Shown piece after piece: positions 27,259-37,250 of a DNA stretch of 64,000 bases; positions within the stretch are counted from its first letter, which is position 1; the number at the start of each line of letters is the position of its first letter. Below the pieces are notes generated by a model. It was not told the DNA's origin. It worked only from the letters and a program-made list of their open reading frames with translations, and searched no databases. Location: positions 62,001 through 126,000 of the forward strand of contig NZ_JBHFEI010000005.1 in the NCBI RefSeq assembly GCF_041928815.1. The letters are read 5' to 3'. This DNA comes from JBHFEI01 sp041928815 (GTDB taxonomy: Bacteria; Pseudomonadota; Alphaproteobacteria; Rhizobiales; Rhizobiaceae). Position numbers and translations under genes: made by a program.

Positions 27259-28881
27259 TCAGACGGGCAGGCCGGGCGCCTCGTGGCCGGTGCGGGCCAC
27301 ATATTCGGCATAGCCGCCGTCATACTGGTGAATGCCTTCCGGCGTCAGTTCCAGCACGCGATTCGACAGCCGCGACAGGAAATGGCGGTCGTGCGAGACG
27401 AAGAGCATGGTGCCCTCATAGGCCGAAAGCGCCGTGATCAACATCTCCTTGGTGTCGAGATCGAGATGGTTCGTGGGTTCGTCGAGCACGAGGAAGTTCG
27501 GCGGGTCGAACAGCATCGCCGCCATCACGAGGCGCGCCTTCTCGCCGCCGGAGAGCACCCGGCAGCGCTTGTCGATGTCGTCGCCGGAAAAGCCGAAACA
27601 GCCCGAAAGCGCCCGCAGCGGCGCCTGCCCCGCCTTCGGAAAGCGCTGCTCCAGCCATTCGAGGATCGTGCTGTCGCCGTCGAGCACGTCCATCGAATGC
27701 TGCGCGAAATAGCCGAGCTTCACGCTGGCGCCGAGCGCCACCGCGCCGGCATCCGGTTCGGTCGCCCCGGCGACGAGCTTCAGCAGCGTCGATTTTCCCG
27801 CTCCGTTCACGCCCATGATGCACCAGCGTTCCCTGCGGCGCACCATGAAGTCGAGCCCGTCATAGATCACCCGGCTGCCATAGCGCTTCGCGACCTTTTT
27901 CAGGCTGGCGACGTCCTCGCCGGAGCGCGGCGCCGGCAGGAACTCGAAGGCGACGGTCTGGCGCCGGCGCGGCGGCTCGACCCGGTCGATCTTGTCGAGC
28001 TTCTTCACCCGGCTCTGCACCTGCGCCGCATGGGAGGCGCGCGCCTTGAACCGCTCGATGAACTTCAGCTCCTTCGCCAGCATCGCCTGCTGGCGCTCGA
28101 ACTGCGCCTGCTGCTGCTTCTCGTTCTGCGCGCGCTGCTGCTCGTAGAAGCCGTAGTCGCCGGCATAAGTCGTCAGCACGCCCCCGTCGATCTCGAGGAT
28201 CTTGTCGACGATGCGGTTCATGAACTCGCGGTCATGCGAGGTCATCATCAGGGCGCCGTCATAGCCTTTGAGGAAGCTTTCCAGCCAGATCAGGCTTTCG
28301 ATGTCGAGATGGTTGCTCGGCTCGTCGAGCAGCATGACGTCGGGCCGCATCAACAGGATGCGGGCGAGCGCCACGCGCATCTTCCAGCCGCCGGAGAGCC
28401 GGCCGACATCGCCGTCCATCATCTCCTCGGAAAAGCTCAGGCCCGCCAGCACTTCCCGCGCCCGGCTCTCGAGGCCGTAGCCGTCGAGCTCCTCGTAGCG
28501 CGCCTGCACGTCGCCATAGCGCTCGATGATCGCCTCCATCTCGTCGAGCCGGTCCGGATCGACCATGGCCGCCTCGAGCGCGCGCAGTTCGGCCGCGACC
28601 GAACTCACCGGCCCCGCGCCGTCCATAACGGCAGCTACCGCGCTCTGCCCAGCCATCTCGCCGACATCCTGGTTGAAGTAGCCGATCGTCACATGCTTCT
28701 CGACGGAGACCTGCCCCTCGTCCGGAAGCTCCTCGCCGGTGATCATGCGGAACAGCGTCGTCTTGCCGGCGCCGTTCGGCCCGACAAGGCCGATCTTCTC
28801 GCCCCGGTTCAAGGCCGCAGAGGCCTCGATATAAAGGATGCGGTGGCTGTTGGACTTGCTGACATTGTCGATGCGGATCAT
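27259..28881 (-). CDS. ABC-F family ATP-binding protein (translation factor type)
   Basis: A 540-aa soluble duplicated ABC ATPase without membrane segments. The first domain has Walker A GPNGAGKTT, signature RLSGGWKMRVALAR and Walker B LLDEPSNHLD. A charged Gln-rich linker (about residues 235-310) follows. The second domain has GVNGAGKST, LSGGEKARLV and VLDEPTNHLD. ABC-F proteins bind the ribosomal E site and rescue or tune translation. It is closest by eye to the YbiT/YheS/Uup group, but the exact subfamily is not assigned. Confidence 0.93.
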   Translation of the reverse strand: MIRIDNVSKSNSHRILYIEASAALNRGEKIGLVGPNGAGKTTLFRMITGEELPDEGQVSVEKHVTIGYFNQDVGEMAGQSAVAAVMDGAGPVSSVAAELRALEAAMVDPDRLDEMEAIIERYGDVQARYEELDGYGLESRAREVLAGLSFSEEMMDGDVGRLSGGWKMRVALARILLMRPDVMLLDEPSNHLDIESLIWLESFLKGYDGALMMTSHDREFMNRIVDKILEIDGGVLTTYAGDYGFYEQQRAQNEKQQQAQFERQQAMLAKELKFIERFKARASHAAQVQSRVKKLDKIDRVEPPRRRQTVAFEFLPAPRSGEDVASLKKVAKRYGSRVIYDGLDFMVRRRERWCIMGVNGAGKSTLLKLVAGATEPDAGAVALGASVKLGYFAQHSMDVLDGDSTILEWLEQRFPKAGQAPLRALSGCFGFSGDDIDKRCRVLSGGEKARLVMAAMLFDPPNFLVLDEPTNHLDLDTKEMLITALSAYEGTMLFVSHDRHFLSRLSNRVLELTPEGIHQYDGGYAEYVARTGHEAPGLPV

Positions 28882-29363
28882 GGAAGGCGGCCTGGTGACG
28901 GGATCGGCCCCCTATGGCACGCCGGAGGCGTCCTGTCACCCGCTCCCCGTCCCGCCCGGGCCCACCCTGCTTGAGCGGGCTGCCCGGAGGGACGGCTCCG
29001 CCACAGCCACCCGACCGGCGTCGCGCCGAGGATCGTCAGGCCCGCAGCCGGTTCCATCGACACGAAGCCGGCCCGGCCTGCCAGGCGGAGCCCGCCGTGC
29101 CGATGCCGGCACCCTCACCGATGCCCGCCCGCCTCCGTCAGCCGTCTCGGGTGTCCGCGATCCGGCGAGGATCGGAGGTGCTGGCGTGAAGAGCGCCTCC
29201 TTCCTCGACCGCGAGGACCTGTCGACGCAGACCGGTCGCACGCCCTGACGTCCGAAGAGACGGCCATCCCGATCTTCCGCCGCACGGGCGGCACTCTTCA
29301 CGACAATCCTCTTAGGCAAGGCCGGCCGGCGACGATGCCGCGACGACCGTGATCAGGCCGTGG
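28882..29363. other. non-coding gap between ABC-F and epimerase genes
   Basis: This 482-bp stretch contains several overlapping short frames on both strands. None has a ribosome-binding site, a plausible composition or a recognisable domain. An 11-bp direct repeat GTCAGGCCGTG lies close to the epimerase stop. No terminator with a T-run was seen. Confidence 0.5.
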
Positions 29364-30251
29364 TCAGGCCGTGCTTTTATCGACGGAGCCCAGCACGAAG
29401 TGGGAGAAGGCGAGCGCATCGCGTGCGTCCCGGTCCATCTGCGCCTCATCGGCGCCGTTGCTGAGATCCCTCCAGACGCGGATGTCCGAGCCGATGGTTC
29501 CGCCGGTCTTGACGAAGGGCTCCATGACGACGGCGCCGGCATAGCCGATGTCGCGAAGGGCGAGGCCGATCTCGTGCCAGGGCATGCGGCCCTTGCCCGG
29601 TACCCGGCGATTGCTCTCGCCCGTGTGGAAATGGCCAAGCAGCGGGCCGGCGGTGCGGATGGCATCGCCAAAGCTGTCTTCCTCGATGTTCATGTGGAAC
29701 GTGTCGAGCATGACCTTGACGTTCGGCTTGCCGACATCCGTGACGAAGGCGACCCCCTCGGCGGCGGTGTTGAGGACATGGTTCTCGAAGCGGTTCAGCA
29801 CCTCGATACACAGATTGATGCCGAGATCGTTGGCGAAATCGGCGATGCCGTGGATCCCCTCCACCCCGCGGGCGTAGTCGCCCGCCTTGTCGACGGGGTC
29901 GTTGTAGTCCACCGGCCAGTAGGAGTGCAGGGCGCCGCCGATCGTGCGGATGTCGAGCTTGGCGACATTCTTCAGCGTCTGCTCGAAAAACGCCTTGCCG
30001 GCCTCGCGCACCGCCTTGTCGGGCGACGACAGGTTCTTGGCTTTGGACGGCCCGATGCCGGCGGTAAGCGTGATGTTGTTGTCCCTGGCGCTCTGCTTGA
30101 TCCGCGCGAGATCGGCATCGCTGTAGTCGTTGATATGATGGGCGGCGACCTCGATGATGTCGAAGCCGAGCTTCGCCACCTTCTCGACATAGGGGCCGAA
30201 CTTCGCGCTCCATTCATGCTCCCAGTAGGAGTAGTAGATTCCGTGTTTCAT
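29364..30251 (-). CDS. D-psicose (D-allulose) 3-epimerase
   Basis: A 295-aa TIM-barrel epimerase interconverting D-fructose and D-psicose (and other ketohexoses at C3). It begins MKHGIYYSYWEHEWSAKFGP, nearly identical to remembered Agrobacterium tumefaciens D-psicose 3-epimerase. The four metal ligands of that enzyme are conserved at the same numbers: Glu150, Asp183, His209 and Glu244. The HTGESNRRVPGKGRMPWHE segment is intact. It lies downstream of the LacI-ABC-SDR sugar cluster on the same strand, but a 744-bp non-coding gap separates them. Confidence 0.95.
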   Translation of the reverse strand: MKHGIYYSYWEHEWSAKFGPYVEKVAKLGFDIIEVAAHHINDYSDADLARIKQSARDNNITLTAGIGPSKAKNLSSPDKAVREAGKAFFEQTLKNVAKLDIRTIGGALHSYWPVDYNDPVDKAGDYARGVEGIHGIADFANDLGINLCIEVLNRFENHVLNTAAEGVAFVTDVGKPNVKVMLDTFHMNIEEDSFGDAIRTAGPLLGHFHTGESNRRVPGKGRMPWHEIGLALRDIGYAGAVVMEPFVKTGGTIGSDIRVWRDLSNGADEAQMDRDARDALAFSHFVLGSVDKSTA

Positions 30252-30995
30252 CAGACGTGTCCTTGGTTTTTCAAGTGTGAGCCGACGCGTGATCGCGCCG
30301 GATGAATGGCTTCAGGTATCCAGGCGGCGCTTCTCTCCGTTTTCAAGGCGAAGGTCCGGTTCGCCCGATATCCGGAGAATAGCACGCCCGTTCGGCAGGT
30401 CCCCGTCCGGTAAGTCCCCTTTCGGCAGGTCCCCTTTCGGCAGGTCATCGTCCCCGGCTTTCCGTCCCGTTTCTCCCCTCGTCGAGGCCGAGGGAGAGCG
30501 GGGCCGCCGCCGGTCGTCGCCATCGGCACGGACGCGGAGGATGTCGTCGGGGATCGGCTCCGGCAGATCCCTAAGCGCGCGACTGGCGCGGAGTTGTCGC
30601 CCTCGCAGGTGACGATGCCGGTCGATTGCGCCATGGGCCCGCCGCCGGCGCGCACGCGCTCGACAGGGCGGTCGACGACCGGAATGGCGATCGTCCCCTC
30701 CCCGTTCGCCTTCAGGCCGCGCGGCATGGGACTGAGGCCATCGGCCTCGAGCGTATCGATCGCGCCCCTGACGGCGCGACGCCCCGGGAGATCGCGCGCC
30801 GCGCCGTCATGGTGATCGCCGTCCCTGGAAAAGAGCGCGGCACGCGCGGCGCCTCCCTGCCTGCCGGGGGCGCGGAGGACGCGGCCGGCGGAGACGAGGG
30901 ACGACAGGGCGTTTTCCGCGACGAGGCGGGCATTGTCTTTAAGGCTGCTCACAAAACCTCCCTGTCCGATCGGCGCGACTGCCGGGTCCCGCCCT
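30252..30995 (-). pseudogene. non-coding gap with a possible decayed GntR-type regulator
   Basis: This 744-bp stretch has no convincing intact gene. A minus-strand frame (about 30251-30952) translates at 30731-30787 to RRAVRGAIDTLEADGLS, resembling the recognition helix region of GntR-type regulators. The flanking translation is low-complexity and does not fold into a known ligand domain. The frame also runs through a 15-bp tandem repeat. It is best read as a regulator remnant or chance similarity; support is weak. Confidence 0.25.
30391..30450. repeat. four tandem copies of a 15-bp unit
   Basis: Units related to TTCGGCAGGTCCCCT repeat four times in a row. Copies 1, 3 and 4 differ only in their last few bases, and copy 2 differs at three positions. 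The period is a multiple of three. It is located 139 bp upstream of the epimerase start, in non-coding DNA. Confidence 0.85.
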
Positions 30996-31766
30996 TCACC
31001 AGCAGGTGAACCCGCCGTCGACGGGAACGACCGCGCCGGTCATCAGGCTGGCGGCATCCGAGGCGAGGAACTGGACGACGCTCGCGACCTCGTGCGCCTG
31101 GCCGAAACGGCCCATCGGCGTGTCGCCGCGCCATTGCGCCGCAAGGCCGCTCGCCTCGGCATGCGCGATCAGCGGCGTCTCGATATAGGTCGGCGCGACG
31201 GCGTTGACCCGCACACCCCGCCCGGCCCATTCCGCCGCCAACGTGCGGGTGAGATGATGGACGGCCGCCTTGGAGGCATTGTAATGCGACTGGCCCTGGG
31301 GGCGGTTGACGATGAGGCCGGACATCGAACCGACATTGACGATGGCACCTGCGCCCTTCGCCAGCATGTGGCGGCCGAAGGCGCGGTTGCACCAGAACAC
31401 GCCGTTCAAGTTGACGTCGTTGACGGCGAGCCAGTCGGCATCCTCGACGTCCTCGGCGGCGACGGGCGGCCGTCCGATGCCGGCATTGGCGACGAGGATG
31501 TCGGCACCCCCCTCGTCGGCGGCGATCCGGTCGGCCACGGCCCGGACCGCCGGCGCATCGGTGACGTCCACGACGCGGGAGAGGACGGAATAGCCTTTCG
31601 CCTTGAGCGCGGCCTCCCCTTCCCGAAGCAAGTCGGCGTCGCGGTCGAGCAGGATCACCCGTGCCCCGTATTCGGCCAGCGCCTCGGCGATGGCCAGCCC
31701 GATGCCGCGGCTGCCGCCGGTGACCGCGGCCAGCCGTCCGTCAAGGCTCGTCTTCTCTCTGTACAC
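30996..31766 (-). CDS. SDR family NAD(P)-dependent oxidoreductase (sugar/polyol dehydrogenase-like)
   Basis: A 256-aa classical short-chain dehydrogenase. Cofactor motif VTGGSRGIGLAIAEAL and LVANAGIG are present. The active site has Ser in NVGSMSGLIV and Tyr-x-x-x-Lys in HYNASKAAV. It ends GAVVPVDGGFTCW. Asp after the second strand (LLDRDAD) suggests NAD preference. The location beside a sugar ABC transporter and ketose epimerase suggests a polyol or sugar substrate, not determined. Confidence 0.9.
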   Translation of the reverse strand: MYREKTSLDGRLAAVTGGSRGIGLAIAEALAEYGARVILLDRDADLLREGEAALKAKGYSVLSRVVDVTDAPAVRAVADRIAADEGGADILVANAGIGRPPVAAEDVEDADWLAVNDVNLNGVFWCNRAFGRHMLAKGAGAIVNVGSMSGLIVNRPQGQSHYNASKAAVHHLTRTLAAEWAGRGVRVNAVAPTYIETPLIAHAEASGLAAQWRGDTPMGRFGQAHEVASVVQFLASDAASLMTGAVVPVDGGFTCW

Positions 31767-31819
31767 GGCGAACTCCTTTCAAAAAATTCCGGGCTGCAGC
31801 CGATCGATCCGGCCATGTC

Positions 31820-32896
<1,077 letters not shown>

Positions 32897-32949
32897 GATG
32901 CTCCTCCTCGGATGCGGTGGCGGGCGCCGTCGTCCCCCGGCGGATCGCT

Positions 32950-33714
32950 TCAGTGGAAGATGATCCCGCCATCGACGTTCAGCGATTGCCCGGTGATGAA
33001 CGACGCGTCGTCGGAGGCGAAGAACGCCACCGCGCCGACGACGTCGACGGGGTTGCCGACGCGGCCCATCGACGTCTTGTCGAGCACTCTGCGCAGGGTT
33101 TCGGGATCTTCCAGATGGGCGCGGCCCATGTCGGTATCGATGACGCCCGGGCAGACGGCATTGACGGTGATGCCGTCCTTTGCCACTTCCCGCGCAAGCC
33201 CCTGGGTGAAATTGACCACGGCGCCCTTGGAGGCGCAGTAATGTGTCTCATTCGGCCCGCCGAGCTTGCCGCCGATCGAGGCGATGTTGATCACCCGGCC
33301 GCGCCCGTTCTCGCGGAAGTGCGGCAGGAAGGCCTTGGCGACGAGGAACGTGCCGCGGGTATTGACGGCGAACATCCGGTCCCACTCATCCGGCTCGATC
33401 GCGTCGGCCAGATGCACGGAGCGCACGCCGGCATTGTTGACGAGCACGTCGAGGCGACCGGCCTTTTCCAGAAGGTCGCGCGCCATGGCCGCGACGGAGG
33501 CCGCGTCGCTGACGTCGCAATGGAGGATCTCGCAGGTGCCGCCGGCAGCGGCGACGGTTGCGACCAGATCGGCGAGCTCGGCCTCGCGCGCCGGCAGGTC
33601 GGCGGCAAACACCCGGTAGCCTTCGGCCGCCAGACGCTCGGCGATCGCCCGTCCGATGCCGCGCGACGCGCCGGTCACCAGCGCCGCCTTGCCTGTTCCG
33701 CGTGGGAATATCAT
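32950..33714 (-). CDS. SDR family oxidoreductase (second sugar-cluster dehydrogenase)
   Basis: A 254-aa classical SDR. Motifs are VTGASRGIGRAIAERL, LVNNAGVR, Ser in NIASIGGKLGG, and Tyr-x-x-x-Lys in HYCASKGAVV. It ends GQSLNVDGGIIFH. An acidic residue after strand 2 (AADLPAREAE) points to NAD. It differs clearly from the SDR at 30996, so the cluster has two distinct oxidation or reduction steps. Confidence 0.9.
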   Translation of the reverse strand: MIFPRGTGKAALVTGASRGIGRAIAERLAAEGYRVFAADLPAREAELADLVATVAAAGGTCEILHCDVSDAASVAAMARDLLEKAGRLDVLVNNAGVRSVHLADAIEPDEWDRMFAVNTRGTFLVAKAFLPHFRENGRGRVINIASIGGKLGGPNETHYCASKGAVVNFTQGLAREVAKDGITVNAVCPGVIDTDMGRAHLEDPETLRRVLDKTSMGRVGNPVDVVGAVAFFASDDASFITGQSLNVDGGIIFH

Positions 33715-33745
33715 GGGAAGTCTCCGTGGTTGTCTGTATTGACCA

Positions 33746-34573
33746 TCAGTCCTTCACGGCGCCCATGGTGACGCCGGAGACGATGTGTTTCTGCATGAAG
33801 AAGGTGAAGAGGACCGGCGGCAGGCACTGGATGACGGAGGCCGCCGCGATGTACTCCCAGTAGACCCGGCCGGTGCCGATGAAGGACGAGATGACGACCG
33901 GGAAGGTCTTTGCCTCGCGCGTCGTCAGGAAGAGCGCCAGCATGAACTCGTTCCAGGCGAAGATGAAGACGAAGGTCGCCACCGCCGCAAGGCCGCTTTT
34001 GCTCAGGGGAAGCACGACGCGGATCAGTACCTGGAACCAGGTGCAGCCTTCGAGCCGCGCCGCCTCGATCAGCTCCTTCGGCACGCGGCGGATGAAGGAC
34101 ATCGTCATCCAGACGGCGAAGGGCAGGTTGAAGCCGGCATAGGCGATGATCAGCCCGGGGAGCGAATCGAGCAGGCCCGCCCCGCGGAAGATGACGAAGA
34201 GCGGCACGGCGGCGGCGATCGGCGGCATCATCCGCGTCGACAGGATCCAGTCGGCCAGCGCCTCGCGGCCGGTGAACCGGTGATTGACCAGCGCAAAGGC
34301 GGTCGGGATCGCCAGCAGCAGCGCCAGCGCCGTCGCGCCCAGGGTGACGACCAGCGAGTTGACGATGAAGGGCCAGAACTGCGTCAGCACGTCGATGAAG
34401 TTCTGCAGATAGGTGAAGTCCGGGATCCACACCGGCGGTATGGCGATGATGTCGGCCGTCGGCTTGAAGGCGGCGAGCGTCAGCCACAGCAGCGGTGCGA
34501 TCGAGACGAAGACGAAGGACAGGACGAGGACGATCGGCCCGAGGTCGCGCAACCGGAAGGTGGTGCTATTCAT
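33746..34573 (-). CDS. carbohydrate ABC transporter permease (MalG type)
   Basis: A 275-aa inner-membrane permease with about six hydrophobic segments. The coupling EAA loop is EAARLEGCTWFQVLIRVVLP, and the protein ends in the GAVKD tail found in MalG-type proteins. It begins MNSTTFRLRDLGPIVLVLSF. Its start overlaps the preceding permease gene by 8 bp, so the two are coupled. Confidence 0.94.
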   Translation of the reverse strand: MNSTTFRLRDLGPIVLVLSFVFVSIAPLLWLTLAAFKPTADIIAIPPVWIPDFTYLQNFIDVLTQFWPFIVNSLVVTLGATALALLLAIPTAFALVNHRFTGREALADWILSTRMMPPIAAAVPLFVIFRGAGLLDSLPGLIIAYAGFNLPFAVWMTMSFIRRVPKELIEAARLEGCTWFQVLIRVVLPLSKSGLAAVATFVFIFAWNEFMLALFLTTREAKTFPVVISSFIGTGRVYWEYIAAASVIQCLPPVLFTFFMQKHIVSGVTMGAVKD

Positions 34574-35498
34574 TCTCGATCCTCCTCAGGAGACGCACGG
34601 CGAAGGTCGTGATGATCATCGAGATCGCCAGGATGATCACGGCCGCGGCCGAGCCGACGCCGGCCTGGAAGAACTGGAAGTTCTGCTGGTAGGCGTAGAG
34701 GGTCAGAACCATGGTGGAATCGCCCGGTCCGCCGCGCGTCGTCACATAGACCACGTCGAAGAAGCGCAGCGTGTCGATGATGCGCAGGATGACGCCGAGC
34801 AGGATGATGCCCCTGATCGAGGGGATCTCCAAAAGGGTCAGCACATGGTACCACTTCGCCCCGTCGACGCGCGCCGCCTCGTAAAGATCGGAGCGGATCG
34901 ACAGAAGGCCGGCCATGGTCAGGAGCATCATGAACGGCGTCCACTGCCAGATGTTGATCAAGAGGATCGAGATCATCGCCGCCGTCGTGTCGCCGAACCA
35001 CGGAACCGGGCCGAGGCCGATCCCGCCGAGCAGGTGGTTGGCGATGCCGAGCACGGGATTGAAGATGTAGGAAAAGATCATGCCGACGATCAGCGGCGTC
35101 ACCATCATCGGCAGCATGAACAGCGAGCGCAGGCCGTTCACCCATTTCAGGTGGCTGAGGCTGACGAAGGCCTTGGCGATGACGAAGGCGATGACGATTT
35201 CGCACGTGATCGACACGACGGCGAGGAGGCCGGTATTCGCCATCGCCCGGAGGAACAGCGTGTCGCTCAGGAGGTTGACGTAATTGTCGAGGCCGATGAA
35301 GACCGCACGCTTCATCGCCGTCAGCTTCACAGCGTGCAGGCTGAGATAGACCGAATAGAGGAACGGCCAGATCGTCAGAAACGCCAGAAAGAGGCAGGTC
35401 GGCACGATGAACGCGGTCATCTGGAACCGGTCATTGTGGATGAAGGCGCGCTTCGGCGCTGCCTCCGGCGAACCGGCCTGCCATGCGGCATGGGCCAT
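34566..35498 (-). CDS. carbohydrate ABC transporter permease (MalF type)
   Basis: A 310-aa permease. The N-terminal segment TAFIVPTCLFLAFLTIWPF is followed by further membrane helices. The coupling loop is EAARVDGAKWYHVLTLLEIP. A GGAGG-like site (TGGAGGATC) precedes ATG 35498, which starts MAHAAWQAG. An upstream GTG lies inside that ribosome-binding site and is rejected. It pairs with the 33746 permease. Confidence 0.94.
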   Translation of the reverse strand: MAHAAWQAGSPEAAPKRAFIHNDRFQMTAFIVPTCLFLAFLTIWPFLYSVYLSLHAVKLTAMKRAVFIGLDNYVNLLSDTLFLRAMANTGLLAVVSITCEIVIAFVIAKAFVSLSHLKWVNGLRSLFMLPMMVTPLIVGMIFSYIFNPVLGIANHLLGGIGLGPVPWFGDTTAAMISILLINIWQWTPFMMLLTMAGLLSIRSDLYEAARVDGAKWYHVLTLLEIPSIRGIILLGVILRIIDTLRFFDVVYVTTRGGPGDSTMVLTLYAYQQNFQFFQAGVGSAAAVIILAISMIITTFAVRLLRRIENE

Positions 35499-35629
35499 CG
35501 TCAGATCCTCCACGGGTTGAAGTGCGTTGGCGCGTCCGTCCGGGTCCCTGTCGATCCGGACGGATGTCTGCTGTCTCTGTTGCCGTCGGCCCTGCCCGGA
35601 TCACCCTCGCGGGTTTTCCCTGCCGGGCG

Positions 35630-35662
35630 CCGCCGGGGCGGGCGAGAGGGCCGCCCCGGCGG
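35630..35662 (-). other. strong GC hairpin between binding-protein and permease genes
   Basis: Perfect 12-bp arms CCGCCGGGGCGG / CCGCCCCGGCGG with a 9-base loop, in the 275-bp spacer downstream of the binding-protein stop. There is no T-run. Hairpins here commonly stabilise the upstream mRNA and lower read-through so that the binding protein exceeds the permeases. Confidence 0.6.
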
Positions 35663-35773
35663 TCGAGGACTGGCGCATCTCCGGCAAATACCGGTTCACC
35701 GGGAATGCTCCGTCTCTCCGTCTTAACGCCATGTCGGGGCGTCGGATCCGATCCGGACCTGACGGGACATGGG

Positions 35774-37108
35774 CTAGAGCTGGCCGTTTGCCTTGAGCAG
35801 CTTGGTCACGTCCTCGTTCGCGGCCTCCATGGCGTCCCTGGCGGTCGCTTCGCCGATGATCGCCTTGTTGACATGGGCGCCGACGGTATCGATCAGCTGG
35901 AAGGCGACGGAGTTGCGCGGCCGGACTTCGGCCCAGGAGTCCTTCTGCCCCTCGAGAAGCACCGAGGTCCACGGGAACTTCGCCTGGACGTCCTTGTCCT
36001 CCATGGCGGAAAGCCGGCTCGGCGGCCCGCCGGCCAGCACGAAGTCGCGGTGGACGGGCTTGCTGGCGAACCACTTCAGGTAGTCCCATGCGGCGTCCTT
36101 CTGGGCGCCATGGGTATTGACGCAGGCGATCCAGCCGCCGACCGGGGTGATCGTCTTGCCGCCGTCCTTGTGCGGCATCAATGCTGCCTTGAACTTGCCG
36201 GCGATCTGGCTCTGCTTCGGATCGTTGGCGATCTGCGCGCGCACCGACCAGTCGTTGATCATCGCCAGCTTGCCGGCGGCAAAGGCATTGGCGCGCTCGT
36301 CCCAGGCGAAGGATTCGACGCCCGGAGGACCGAAGGCCACCATGTCGCGGAAGAACTGGACGAGATCGACCGATTCCTGCGAGTTGAACAGCGGCGTCTG
36401 GTCCTTGTAGGGCTCCGTCGCGCCGATGTCGTTCGACACCCACGGCTTGCCGCCGGCACTGTAGATCCACTCGAACCACTGCTGGCCGGCGGCGGCCCCG
36501 CGCTTGTTGTTCATGGCGTAGCCGTAGACGCCCGGAAAGTCCTTGTTGTTGGTGAAGGTGGCGGCGGCCGCCTTCAGCTCCTCGAAGGTTTCCGGCACCT
36601 TGAGGCCGGCCTTCTCGAAGAGGTCCGTGCGGTAGTACATCAGCTCGTAATAGATGCCGACGGGAAGGCAGATGCGCTGGCCTTCCCAGCTCGCCTGACC
36701 GGCGGCAGCGGGGGTGAAATCGTCCCAGGCGTAGAGATCCGGGTTCTCGGCGATCTTCTCCTCGGCCGCATCGAGGCAGCCGGCCTCGGCGAATTCGCCG
36801 ATCCAGATGCCGTCGATCAGCAGCACGTCATAGCTGCCGTCGTTCTGCGAGCAGGCGAGCAGTTCCTTCTCGTGAAGCGCATCATAGCCATAGCCGTCGA
36901 TCTCGACCTTGGCGCCGGTCAGGGTCGTGAACGCGTCCTTCGTCGCCTTCATGGAATCGATGAAGGGATCCGTGATGGTCATGACCCTGAGGGTCTTGCC
37001 GGAATGGTCGCCGAGCTGCGTCTTCCAGTCGATGTCCTGAGCGATGGCGGTCGATGCGCAGAGCATCGCCGCGAGGGACGTCATACCGATCATTTTCGCA
37101 TGTCGCAT
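35774..37108 (-). CDS. ABC transporter sugar-binding protein
   Basis: A 444-aa periplasmic solute-binding protein (family 1, MalE-like). A signal peptide ends STAIAQD near residue 24. It contains YDVLLIDGIWIGEFAEAG, GVYGYAMNNKRG and a hinge region with several Trp residues (WFEWIYSAGGKPW) fitting sugar stacking. GGAGGA precedes ATG 37108 (MRHAKMIGM). Its ligand is unknown; the neighbouring D-psicose epimerase suggests a ketose or polyol. Confidence 0.92.
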   Translation of the reverse strand: MRHAKMIGMTSLAAMLCASTAIAQDIDWKTQLGDHSGKTLRVMTITDPFIDSMKATKDAFTTLTGAKVEIDGYGYDALHEKELLACSQNDGSYDVLLIDGIWIGEFAEAGCLDAAEEKIAENPDLYAWDDFTPAAAGQASWEGQRICLPVGIYYELMYYRTDLFEKAGLKVPETFEELKAAAATFTNNKDFPGVYGYAMNNKRGAAAGQQWFEWIYSAGGKPWVSNDIGATEPYKDQTPLFNSQESVDLVQFFRDMVAFGPPGVESFAWDERANAFAAGKLAMINDWSVRAQIANDPKQSQIAGKFKAALMPHKDGGKTITPVGGWIACVNTHGAQKDAAWDYLKWFASKPVHRDFVLAGGPPSRLSAMEDKDVQAKFPWTSVLLEGQKDSWAEVRPRNSVAFQLIDTVGAHVNKAIIGEATARDAMEAANEDVTKLLKANGQL

Positions 37109-37250
37109 GTCTTCTTCCTCCAGTTTGCGGACGCGTTCCTCCACAGCCCGCGACGGCGCCCGCACGTCGACACGGCTCTTCCCTTGCAGTGGTTGCGACC
37201 ACCGCATCGGCTTGTCCCGTTGATGCCTTCCGACTCCAGCGCCCGGCACC

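Noticed and set aside
28838..29319. overlapping 130-aa frames on both strands
   Set aside because: Arg/Pro/Ala-rich translations without homology or ribosome-binding sites; treated as non-coding.
30391..30450. CRISPR-like repeat array
   Set aside because: The units are contiguous 15-mers without spacers; it is a simple tandem repeat.
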